From: Bacillus sp. MYb209
Lineage (GTDB): Bacteria > Bacillota > Bacilli > Bacillales > Bacillaceae_G
Reading direction: 5' to 3'
DNA: 64,000 nucleotides
NCBI RefSeq assembly: GCF_002975175.1
Contig: NZ_PCNZ01000002.1
Location: 1-64,000 of the forward strand
Shown: one piece after another, positions 7,871 to 15,379 of the stretch
How the letters are laid out: the number at the start of each line of letters is the position of its first letter
Numbering within the stretch: the first letter of the stretch is position 1
The notes under the pieces: generated by a model
Told to the model about the DNA's origin: nothing
Databases searched by the model: none
The model's input: only the letters and a program-made list of their open reading frames with translations
Program-made: the position numbers and the translations under genes

Positions 7871-7910
7871 AAGAGCCTTATTACATTCTATATGCAGCAA
7901 GGCTCTTTAA
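7871..7910. terminator. Second orphan hairpin in the 7.6-8.1 kb gap
   Basis: Arms AAGAGCCTT (7871-7879) and AAGGCTCTT (7899-7907) followed by TT. No gene lies directly upstream. The rest of the gap from 7629 to 8126 is AT-rich, and I see no coding frame in it. Confidence 0.5.
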
Positions 7911-7980
7911 AGTTGTTTCAAATTATATCCATCTGCTTATGTAATGCTTAAAAATGAATAATAAAGTTGTTTACTTCTTA

Positions 7981-8010
7981 TTGAACTAACGCCCCCGTTA
8001 GTTTAAGTGT
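7981..8010. repeat. Interspersed short palindrome, copy 2
   Basis: TTGAACTAAC, a GCCCCC centre, then GTTAGTTTAAG. The ACTAAC/GTTAGT arms are exact complements. One of four related copies between 7.8 and 10.9 kb. Confidence 0.6.
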
Positions 8011-8126
8011 AACTCTTCACAATTATTTGATATTATATAGATAAATAGAAAGATAAATCGGAATTTAGTTTATAGTTATAAAAATAAGTTATTTATACCC
8101 TTATAATTCTTCAGAAAGGAGAGTGT

Positions 8127-9575
8127 ATGAAAAAGACTATTGTTTTTGTATTAACGATATTTATATTATTCTCAGGATTCGCAACACAAAGTTATGCGTT
8201 GTCAGATTCGAAATCTGTGGCAATACAAGCATTGCTAGATGATGCCTGTCGTACGTCAGGTGTGCCTGGAATGTCACTCTCAATACTTGCTGATGGTGAA
8301 GTGTTCTACTTTTCTTCTGGGTATGCAGATCTTGAAAAGGGACTGTCTGCAAGTGAAAATACACTCTATGAGTTGGCCTCGGTGAGTAAAGCTTTTACTG
8401 GTATGGGGATTTTGCTATTGGAAGAGCAAGGGCTGCTATCAATGACTGACCCTATCCAAAAATATTTACCTTGGTTTACGTTAAAGTATCAAGGTAAACC
8501 TGTTGATATGCAAAACCTTACACTAAATAACTTTCTTCACCATACCAGCGGCCTAACAAATATTAGACATCTTCAAAATATTCCACAAGGTAATACGCCT
8601 GATATGTTGCAAAAGACTGTGGAAACGCTGGTAGATGCCGAATTGGCGTTCTCTCCCGGTGAACAATATAACTATGGAACCGTTAATTATGACGTATTGG
8701 GTTTGGTTATTGAGATTGTATCACGACAAAGCTATGAAGACTTTATGAAGGAACAGGTACTTCTACCCTTAGGTCTTCACCAGACGTATGTTTATAAAGA
8801 AGATGCTCAAGCCACTGGACAGTTAGCACAGGGCTACCGTTCTTCCTTTTTTATAACAACTCCATTTAACGCTCCGGATTATGCTGGGAATAAACCTGCC
8901 GGCTATATCATTTCTAATACAAAAGATATGACGCGTTGGATGGGCATACAGATGGGTATCGTGCAGGACATACCCGAAATATTTCACAGGGCCATCGAAA
9001 AATCACATAGAGGTGATATGTCTGTTTCGGCTGTCAATGATATGTATTATGCGGCAGGTTGGTTGGTAAACGTCGAACAAACGTTTATAGAACACACTGG
9101 GGGTAATCCGAATTTTAGTACCAAAGTAGCCATACTGCCAAATGAAAGAACAGCCATCTGCTTACTGAGCAACGGCGCAAATACCAATATAAACCTGGTA
9201 CTACAAGTTAAAAATATATTAAACGGCAATCTAACTCAGTCATATGAGATAAGTGGCACACAGCTTTTGGACATCATTTTGTCGTCTACCACAATTATTC
9301 TTTGCCTATTAGCCGTTCTGTTATTTTTCTTAGGATTAAGAAAAAGGAAAACGAATGAGCAGCAGCCAATGACAAAAAAGAGAACAATCGTAACAATTAT
9401 TTTCCTAATCGCTACGATTGCCCAGTGTATAATGTTTTTTGCCTTCGATTGGTCAACGATACTTATTTGGCAAACATATAGTGTTCTTACAGCTTTAATT
9501 TCGTCAACATTATTAACAGCAAGCATTACTTGGTTTGTATATACTCAACGATTAGATGCCTCGGTCCGAAAATAA
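8127..9575 (+). CDS. Serine hydrolase, beta-lactamase/PBP-like (class C fold), membrane-anchored
   Basis: 482 residues. A signal peptide (about 1-25, cleaved near SYALS) precedes a beta-lactamase-type domain with the nucleophile motif SVSK at 85-88. The second motif region reads NYGTVNY, where relatives usually have YxN, and the third motif is HTG near residue 323. Three or four hydrophobic helices at the C-terminus (about 370-480) anchor it in the membrane. This matches FmtA/Flp-like esterases or peptidases rather than true beta-lactamases; the substrate is unknown. A ribosome site AGAAAGGAG precedes the ATG. It stands alone between orphan palindromes and is probably accessory. Confidence 0.87.
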   Translation: MKKTIVFVLTIFILFSGFATQSYALSDSKSVAIQALLDDACRTSGVPGMSLSILADGEVFYFSSGYADLEKGLSASENTLYELASVSKAFTGMGILLLEEQGLLSMTDPIQKYLPWFTLKYQGKPVDMQNLTLNNFLHHTSGLTNIRHLQNIPQGNTPDMLQKTVETLVDAELAFSPGEQYNYGTVNYDVLGLVIEIVSRQSYEDFMKEQVLLPLGLHQTYVYKEDAQATGQLAQGYRSSFFITTPFNAPDYAGNKPAGYIISNTKDMTRWMGIQMGIVQDIPEIFHRAIEKSHRGDMSVSAVNDMYYAAGWLVNVEQTFIEHTGGNPNFSTKVAILPNERTAICLLSNGANTNINLVLQVKNILNGNLTQSYEISGTQLLDIILSSTTIILCLLAVLLFFLGLRKRKTNEQQPMTKKRTIVTIIFLIATIAQCIMFFAFDWSTILIWQTYSVLTALISSTLLTASITWFVYTQRLDASVRK

Positions 9576-9627
9576 GTATAATGTTAAGTAAATAAATCTT
9601 AATTTATCGATATCCTTAATTTTAAAA

Positions 9628-9654
9628 AAAGAAGACACCTCGGTGTCTTCTTTA
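9628..9654. terminator. Terminator after the serine hydrolase gene
   Basis: Stem AAAGAAGACACC/GGTGTCTTCTTT with a TC loop. The rest of the 9576-9910 gap is AT-rich and holds only a palindrome copy near 9698. Confidence 0.85.
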
Positions 9655-9693
9655 ATGTCATCGACACTTCTCCTAGTTAAACCCACTTGCTAT

Positions 9694-9730
9694 TTCTTCC
9701 ACTAACCTGCCTCGTTAGTAGAAGAAGGAT
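9694..9730. repeat. Interspersed short palindrome, copy 3
   Basis: TTCTTCCACTAACCTGCC, then TCGTTAGTAGAAGAAGG. ACTAAC/GTTAGT arms around a CCTGCCTC centre, with further complementarity TTCTTC/GAAGAA outside. Closely related to the copy at 10831. Confidence 0.6.
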
Positions 9731-9910
9731 TTTTAAACAACTATATTATTTTTTAAATGACTTTATTGTAAATTAAACAACTTTATTATCTCTGTACATA
9801 AGTTAGTAAATTCACATTCATAGTATCTCTCAAATATACTACCAGTTTATATATTCATAATTCTTCTCTAGCAGGTTCTTCATTAAATCTCTTAGATAAA
9901 TTGTAATTTG

Positions 9911-10615
9911 TTAATCTATATGCTTGTGTAACCACTGTTCAAATACCTTCAACTGTTCTTCAGTATGAAAGTAATGTTCACCTGCTTCCAGGACTTCTAA
10001 TTCACAACGGTGTTTTTTTGTAAAATAGTTAATAGTTTCAAATTCGCACAGTTCATCCTTGGCTCCATACATAATATATGTATCTGTATTCCATGTATTA
10101 ATAGGATGTTCTTTTACATAGCATAAATAATCCCAATATAACTTTTGACCAATAGGTGTTTCTATAGTCATTTCTTTTTGCAAAAGCTCTGGTGTTACAT
10201 TAAACCATTTCATCATATTTTCGATAATTCGTTCCATATTAACTACTGGTGATAAAAATAATGCCTTTTTTAACACATCATTTTGATACGCCAAAAGGCT
10301 AAAATAAGCTCCCATACTACATGCAAACACACTTACTTCTTTCCAGTGTTCTTTTGCGTAATTCATAATTATAGATAATTCACTAACACAAAGCTGTACC
10401 TTGCAAGGAGTATTATCATTTTTTCTTTCTCCATGCTCAGGTAAATCAAAGCTTAATACTTGATAACCTTTTTGATTGGCTTCTTCAGCTAATAATTGAA
10501 TCACTGCATCTTCCTTATTTGACATATTTCCATGTACTGCAATAAAAATTTTTTCACTCTTTTCTCCCCATAAAACCGCGGGAATATTACTAATTTTAAA
10601 GTTATCTTTAAGCAT
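9911..10615 (-). CDS. Alpha/beta hydrolase
   Basis: 234 residues counted from ATG 10615, which has a GGAGG ribosome site 6 bases upstream; an in-frame codon at 10666 would add 17 mostly hydrophobic residues. The alpha/beta-hydrolase elements are in order: oxyanion strand FIAVHGNMSN, nucleophile elbow ACSMG (Ser flanked by Cys, an unusual elbow residue), acidic residue in the YGAKDE motif, and catalytic His in AGEHYFH near the C-terminus. Probably a cytoplasmic esterase or peptidase-like enzyme of unknown substrate. It lies just downstream of tnpC in the same orientation and may be cargo or simply a neighbour. Confidence 0.8.
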   Translation of the reverse strand: MLKDNFKISNIPAVLWGEKSEKIFIAVHGNMSNKEDAVIQLLAEEANQKGYQVLSFDLPEHGERKNDNTPCKVQLCVSELSIIMNYAKEHWKEVSVFACSMGAYFSLLAYQNDVLKKALFLSPVVNMERIIENMMKWFNVTPELLQKEMTIETPIGQKLYWDYLCYVKEHPINTWNTDTYIMYGAKDELCEFETINYFTKKHRCELEVLEAGEHYFHTEEQLKVFEQWLHKHID

Positions 10616-10743
10616 ATTTCCTCCATAGAATAAGACATATAGGATTGGGTAAAAAATCACATACATTTTATATTCTTCTACTTAGTCTCGAACAAATCAA
10701 ACTATTCCTAATTTACCACAAATGAATTATATTATCTCTCTAC

Positions 10744-10754
10744 ATCTGTATAAC
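10744..10754. repeat. 11-bp direct repeat, left copy (possible attachment core of the Tn554-like element)
   Basis: ATCTGTATAAC occurs here and again at 14642-14652. The two copies bracket the tnpC-tnpB-tnpA cluster almost symmetrically (about 135 bases outside each end), as the core of an integrated element's two junctions would. Confidence 0.35.
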
Positions 10755-10828
10755 ATATTCTACTTTGTATTTAAAACCCTTCTTTTGTCCACTTCTTCAG
10801 AAGCTTACAAGTTCTTATTTTGATTCCT

Positions 10829-10865
10829 TATTGAGCTAACCTGCCAGTTAGTTGAAGAAGAAGGG
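10829..10865. repeat. Interspersed short palindrome, copy 4
   Basis: TTGAGCTAACCTGCC, then AGTTAGTTGAAGAAG. CTAAC/GTTAG arms with a CTGCCA centre. It overlaps the region just downstream of tnpC and may also act as its terminator. Confidence 0.6.
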
Positions 10866-10888
10866 GGAGAACAACGTTCTCCTATTGA

Positions 10889-11278
10889 CTATAACTTCTT
10901 ATATACGTCTGCGTAAGCTACCTTCAGTTGCTCTCTTAATTGCTTGTTTTCATCTTCCAATTTCTTATTTTTCCTTTTTAGGGAAGCAATCAGGGCGTCC
11001 TTGTTACTTTCATTCATTTCTCGCTTTACTTGTTTCGGTGCAGGCACTTGTGACTGTTGATTTCGTAATGTTTCAATTCTCGAACGAAAGCCCTTGTTGT
11101 TATAAAGCGTTGCTTTTGATACATCTGCTTCATTGGATACACTGTTAAAATTAATTTTTTCATTCGCTTTTAAAAGCCTTTTAATAGCTTCATCTACTCG
11201 TTGAAGGGTATTTGCTTTTCGTTTGGCATGAATTGCTTTCAAATGTGCAGAACGGTCATATTCAGACATGTTTAACAC
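10889..11278 (-). CDS. tnpC: Tn554-type transposition regulator TnpC (DUF6262-like)
   Basis: 129 residues, mostly helical and basic, with a helix-turn-helix-like centre (FNSVSNEADVSKATLYNN) and a C-terminal coiled coil (LKRKNKKLEDENKQLREQ). This matches the third protein of Tn554-family elements, which in Tn554 influences transposition frequency and orientation. Its start overlaps the end of tnpB by 17 bases, so translation is coupled. The length is close to the 125 residues known for Tn554 TnpC. Confidence 0.82.
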   Translation of the reverse strand: MLNMSEYDRSAHLKAIHAKRKANTLQRVDEAIKRLLKANEKINFNSVSNEADVSKATLYNNKGFRSRIETLRNQQSQVPAPKQVKREMNESNKDALIASLKRKNKKLEDENKQLREQLKVAYADVYKKL

Positions 11279-13373
11279 CTAACTTTCTCTTCATCCGAGC
11301 TTGTCTACCAAATATAACATTTCCTTCTTGTAGGGTATTGAAAATATTTTGATAACGTTGTAAATTTTTTTCGTTTTTCTCGGCTATATCTTCTCGCCCC
11401 CTTTGTTTTGCTATTTCTATAGCTTTTATGGTTGTTTTAATGTGAAGTTCATATTTTTCCTTATCTAATTCCGAAAAACCTACTGCTAGGTCTTTACATG
11501 GCGTTTGATTGTCACCACAAGTTAGGCAAGGTGGTGCTTCCATATGAGGGCAATTTCCATTCAGACGGGCGTGACACGTTCCATAAGGGTTATCCATCGC
11601 ATTTAGCTTATGGTCTTGCCATAAGGCATCCAATATTTCTGCTGGAATATCTTCTCCTGATTTAATTTCTTGTACTTCACCGTTTAAGTCAAAACTAAAA
11701 ACACCTTGCTTTATTACCGATTCAAAGGCTTTTCTTTTCGTATCATCTAATAGCTTGGCATATCTTACTGTCATTTCAGGGGATGAGTGTGCTAATAACT
11801 CTTGTACCGTAAGAATATCCGCACCACCGTTCAACATCTTTACTGCATAAGTATGTCGGAACTGGTGGGATTTAAAACGGAAAATATCCCCATTTTCATC
11901 AGTGATGTTTTTTTTATTTGCTAATATATTTAATTTTTTTCCTAGAAAGCCTTGTCCAAAAGTTTTTCCTTTCCGTCGGCCACGATAACGAACGAAAATA
12001 TACCCTTCGGGATTGTTGTCTTGATTGCTAAGTTCTTTTGATTTCTCGATAAGAACCGCAAGAATATCTGCTAATTCATTGTCAATCGGAATTCGATGCC
12101 CTTTTACATATGTTTTCTCAATATCGGTTTCAATGGAGTATTGACCATTTAGTTTTACTAAACAATCAGAGGTTAAACCTAATACATCAGAAATTCTAAG
12201 TCCTGTTTTAAACGCAATCCAAACGATAGGAACAACTTCTTTATGCAAGTGATCAATATGAGTAAAGAGTTGCTCTAATACATAGTCGGGAATATAGTCA
12301 ATTTGTTCAATTGACTTTTTTCTTAGCTTTGGTTTATCTTCAGGAAAAATTAATAATCGTACATTAGCTTCGGGAGCCATATCGTACCCATACCGTTGAA
12401 TGTCTTCAAGGAATTTTTGTAGCAAAGACAGCGATCGCATAACATAACTTGCAGGGTGAGCGTTACGTTTTTTTAAATTATTTTTAGCGTATTCATGTAA
12501 ATGTTCGATGTACTTCTCAATATGTGCTCTTGTTAGAGGCTTTAAGTCTTTCCATGTTGTTTCCAATGAAAATATAAACTTAAAAAAACCTGGTATATGT
12601 TTTAGATAACTCTGCGCTGTCCCCGTAGAAAATCTGTTTTTACTGACTAATCGTTGCTTAAAATATTTTTTAACTTGTTCACGAACCATTTCATCAATCT
12701 TTGAGAAGTCAAGTTTGTAGAGATTGGTGCTTTTATTGTAGTCAATACCATATTTATCATGTAAATTACGAATATCCCACTTGTCTTTTTCCCATTCATC
12801 TCTCTTATCAGTGAAATGGATTAATGTAGTATAAACGATTCTTAAAAAGCTTGCTATTGCGGTTTTCATATAACTATCTTTACAATCTTCATGTTTTATA
12901 GTGTAATAAGTTTTGATTCCCTTTTTATTCAACCAAAAGACATATTCCTGTTCTGCTTTTTCAATATCCAAATTCAAAAAGGATGATATTTTGGGGTATT
13001 TTTCGTTTATGAACTCTATCATTCTTTTTAATGGGCTTTGAGAGCTAAATATATTCTGGATTGTCCAGAAATCATTAAACAATTGCTGATAATACACATA
13101 TTTCACTTCTAAATTGAGTGAAGGATTATTAAGTCGAAAGTAAATATTTTTACTGGAATTATTATAGTGTGCTACCACTTCTTCGAACTGCCTGATTCCA
13201 CCTACAACGTTTATATTCCATGTGTCATTAACTAAGAAATAGGGATTGTTTACTTGTTCAATTGAAACAGAACTATCTTCATATACTGTTTTTTCAGGAT
13301 ATGTTGAAAGTTCTCTTTGTAAGCCTTCATGAAAGCCTATTTCTTCTACCTGAACCTTCTTGATTTGCTTCAT
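11262..13373 (-). CDS. tnpB: Tn554-type transposase B, tyrosine recombinase
   Basis: 703 residues. A long N-terminal region of about 220 residues precedes a SAM-like core-binding domain and a catalytic tyrosine-recombinase domain. The catalytic residues are visible: Arg in FKTGLRISD, His-x-x-Arg in SHQFRHTYA, His in LLAHSSPEMT and the Tyr of VRYAKL. A Cys/His-rich stretch (CHARLNGNCPHMEAPPC, then CLTCGDNQTPC-like spacing) follows, as in Tn554 TnpB. It is somewhat longer than Tn554 TnpB (630). It lies 13 bases after tnpA and overlaps tnpC. Confidence 0.9.
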   Translation of the reverse strand: MKQIKKVQVEEIGFHEGLQRELSTYPEKTVYEDSSVSIEQVNNPYFLVNDTWNINVVGGIRQFEEVVAHYNNSSKNIYFRLNNPSLNLEVKYVYYQQLFNDFWTIQNIFSSQSPLKRMIEFINEKYPKISSFLNLDIEKAEQEYVFWLNKKGIKTYYTIKHEDCKDSYMKTAIASFLRIVYTTLIHFTDKRDEWEKDKWDIRNLHDKYGIDYNKSTNLYKLDFSKIDEMVREQVKKYFKQRLVSKNRFSTGTAQSYLKHIPGFFKFIFSLETTWKDLKPLTRAHIEKYIEHLHEYAKNNLKKRNAHPASYVMRSLSLLQKFLEDIQRYGYDMAPEANVRLLIFPEDKPKLRKKSIEQIDYIPDYVLEQLFTHIDHLHKEVVPIVWIAFKTGLRISDVLGLTSDCLVKLNGQYSIETDIEKTYVKGHRIPIDNELADILAVLIEKSKELSNQDNNPEGYIFVRYRGRRKGKTFGQGFLGKKLNILANKKNITDENGDIFRFKSHQFRHTYAVKMLNGGADILTVQELLAHSSPEMTVRYAKLLDDTKRKAFESVIKQGVFSFDLNGEVQEIKSGEDIPAEILDALWQDHKLNAMDNPYGTCHARLNGNCPHMEAPPCLTCGDNQTPCKDLAVGFSELDKEKYELHIKTTIKAIEIAKQRGREDIAEKNEKNLQRYQNIFNTLQEGNVIFGRQARMKRKLGVKHV

Positions 13374-13386
13374 ATAGTAATTCCTT

Positions 13387-14508
13387 TCAGTTTTTTTTCT
13401 TTAGGTTAAATTCGGATTGTGCTTTATTCCAATCTTCTCGAATATCTTCATCCGAAGGATGTAAGTATAGATTCATCGTTGTTTGAATTTGAGAATGTCC
13501 TAATCGTTCTTGTACTTGCTTAATATCCTTTGTTTTCTGGTAGAACATTGTAGCGTGTGTATGACGAAATAGGTGAGGATGTAGGCTTATCTCTGTTTTC
13601 TTTTTTAAACGCTTAAATAGAGACTCAACGTTCCAATATTCCATTGGTTTTCCCACATCTTTTCCTCTCAGCTTTACAAAAACAAAGTTTGAATCCAATT
13701 CTAATTCATCAAGGACTTCATATAAGTAATCATCATATAAATCCATTAAGGATGGTGATACATAAATTTCACGTTCTCCTGTTTTTAACATAGCACCGTT
13801 TTCTAATTCTCCTCTATCTACCAAACGAATCCGATGACCTTTTTGATGGTCATAAACAAAATCCTCCATGAAAAGAGAGAGAGCTTCCCCAATACGCAAT
13901 CCCGTTTCAAATAACAATTGAATTAAGAACTTATCTCGTATATTAGTAGTTGCTTGTAATACTTTTTGTACTTGTTCTTTTGTGAGTGTTTCTACTCTTT
14001 TGCGTGGTTCTTTTAACTTCAATATATTTCTGATTGATGGCTTGTCCTTATTAACATGATGTAAGAAACTTTTGTAACGCGAGTGTCCTCCTGTAAATAC
14101 TTGCTTCATTAACTTCTCCATCATGTCATTTTGTACTTCTTCATTTCGGTAGAGGTAGTCATAGAAGTTTGCTATAACGGTAATTGTATGGTTAATTGTT
14201 TTTTCCGTTCGCTTTGCTTTCCTTTGTTGAAAAGGAGTGACATTTGAACCCTGATAGGGGCTTCTTAACCATCCTATAAAGTCAACTAAATCTTCTAATC
14301 TAATAAACTTGTAATCTTTATTTGTTTCTTTTAAGTAGGTATAAAAATGTTTTAAGGAATAACAATATGCTTTTTGAGTATTAGGCCTTTTTCCTGTCTT
14401 ATCTAAATACTTTATATATTTCATAACTGGCATTACAGGGAATCCTTCTTGATCCAGTAATATGTATCTTTTGTTGTTATTCTCTATGAGAACCTCTTGT
14501 ACCCTCAT
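13387..14508 (-). CDS. tnpA: Tn554-type transposase A, tyrosine recombinase
   Basis: 373 residues, close to Tn554 TnpA (361). An N-terminal SAM-like DNA-binding domain (about 30-130) is followed by the catalytic domain with Arg in FETGLRIGEA, His-x-x-Arg in HLFRHTHAT, His in RLGHSQIQTT and Tyr in the NLYLHP motif. The frame is intact. First gene of the tnpA-tnpB-tnpC operon; Tn554 needs both recombinases to excise and insert site-specifically. The start at ATG 14508 has a weak GGGGTGA ribosome site. Confidence 0.9.
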   Translation of the reverse strand: MRVQEVLIENNNKRYILLDQEGFPVMPVMKYIKYLDKTGKRPNTQKAYCYSLKHFYTYLKETNKDYKFIRLEDLVDFIGWLRSPYQGSNVTPFQQRKAKRTEKTINHTITVIANFYDYLYRNEEVQNDMMEKLMKQVFTGGHSRYKSFLHHVNKDKPSIRNILKLKEPRKRVETLTKEQVQKVLQATTNIRDKFLIQLLFETGLRIGEALSLFMEDFVYDHQKGHRIRLVDRGELENGAMLKTGEREIYVSPSLMDLYDDYLYEVLDELELDSNFVFVKLRGKDVGKPMEYWNVESLFKRLKKKTEISLHPHLFRHTHATMFYQKTKDIKQVQERLGHSQIQTTMNLYLHPSDEDIREDWNKAQSEFNLKKKN

Positions 14509-14519
14509 AGTACTTCACC

Positions 14520-14652
14520 CCTAAAAAATATTAACGATCGGTCTAAAGACCTCACTACGCCTCCCGCTATGGGCTACGTCCGCCACTTAAAGTATACAAA
14601 TTTTTCGGAATATTATATACATATTTAACTATATTTTCAATATCTGTATAAC
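14520..14652. other. Structured left end of the Tn554-like element and right copy of the 11-bp direct repeat
   Basis: Upstream of tnpA lies a palindrome GGTCTAAAGACC (14540-14551), a local GC-rich patch (about 14552-14585) foreign to the AT-rich surroundings, then AT-rich DNA and the second ATCTGTATAAC (14642-14652). The patch plus repeat probably marks the tnpA-proximal end of the element. Exact ends cannot be fixed from one sequence. Confidence 0.4.
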
Positions 14653-14670
14653 TAATCAAATATGTATAAA

Positions 14671-14713
14671 AAAAGAGGATATATGCTCATATATTGAACA
14701 TAATATCCTCTTC
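14671..14713 (-). terminator. Terminator after the dinB-like gene
   Basis: Stem AAGAGGATAT/ATATCCTCTT, with an A-run on the + strand that gives a T-run on the minus-strand transcript. Confidence 0.8.
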
Positions 14714-14757
14714 TTAGTTTAGTCTATTTAAATAGGACACCTTGTCTTTTTCTGTCA

Positions 14758-15261
14758 TTACATTTTAGGAGCTTCCATTCCAGCTGCAGCCCATTCTTCT
14801 TTGGAAGGACCGTATACGCCAGGGACTTTTAATCCAGCTTGACGCATTAAAACAGTCATCTGCCCGCGGTGGTGATTTTGATGATTAATGAGTGTCATTA
14901 AAAATATAGAATTCGGCATAGGGCGACCAAAGAAGTCATTAATAGTAGCTAAGTCTTTATCAGTCCATTCGCTTTGAAGTGCTTCAACAAAAGCTGTATT
15001 CACTTTGCGATACCGATCTGCAATTGTTTTTGCTGAAGTTGGTACAGGATAATCTTTCGTTTCTCCTTCAAACTTAAGTCCTGTGCCAGATAGCATAATA
15101 GGAATTGCAGTAACGATATGCCAAGCAACTCTTCCTAACGTCCAGTGTTCAGGTGCAATTTCTTGTGACAAAGATTCATCTGTTAATGCATCGAGCATTT
15201 TCTGAGTGGATTCAGCCTCGTATTCCCATGATTGTAAAAAGCCTTCAATTGTTTGGTACAT
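14758..15261 (-). CDS. DinB family protein
   Basis: 167 residues of a four-helix DinB/YfiT-like fold. The three metal-binding histidines typical of the family appear as the His in GRVAWHIVTA (near residue 49) and the pair in NHQNHHRGQM (near 130). The family includes metal-dependent thiol transferases; the member's own activity is not known. ATG 15261 follows a GGGGGGAT ribosome site. Monocistronic, with its own terminator. Confidence 0.85.
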   Translation of the reverse strand: MYQTIEGFLQSWEYEAESTQKMLDALTDESLSQEIAPEHWTLGRVAWHIVTAIPIMLSGTGLKFEGETKDYPVPTSAKTIADRYRKVNTAFVEALQSEWTDKDLATINDFFGRPMPNSIFLMTLINHQNHHRGQMTVLMRQAGLKVPGVYGPSKEEWAAAGMEAPKM

Positions 15262-15342
15262 AGTTATCCCCCCTATTTATGTTCATGGGTTAAATTCGTG
15301 AAAAATAGTTAGTTTCCTGTTGATCTATGAAAATGAATGATA

Positions 15343-15379
15343 AAAAAGAAGGCTTCCCATACAAGAAGCCTTCCTTTTA
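15343..15379 (-). terminator. Terminator of fpuA-fpuB
   Basis: Stem GAAGGCTTC/GAAGCCTTC followed on the minus strand by a T-run; it overlaps the fpuB stop region. Confidence 0.85.

Noticed and set aside
7981-10865. CTAAC/GTTAG palindromes read as integron attC sites
   Set aside because: The half-sites resemble attC R boxes, but the repeats are only about 30 bases, have a single arm pair, and no integron integrase is present (tnpA/tnpB are Tn554-type).
10852-11148. 98-codon plus-strand frame opposite tnpC
   Set aside because: Shadow frame antisense to the well-supported tnpC, with no ribosome site of its own context and atypical composition.
11262-14508. The two tyrosine recombinases as prophage integrases
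   Set aside because: There are no phage structural, lysis or replication genes; size, order and the third DUF6262-like gene fit Tn554 transposition genes.
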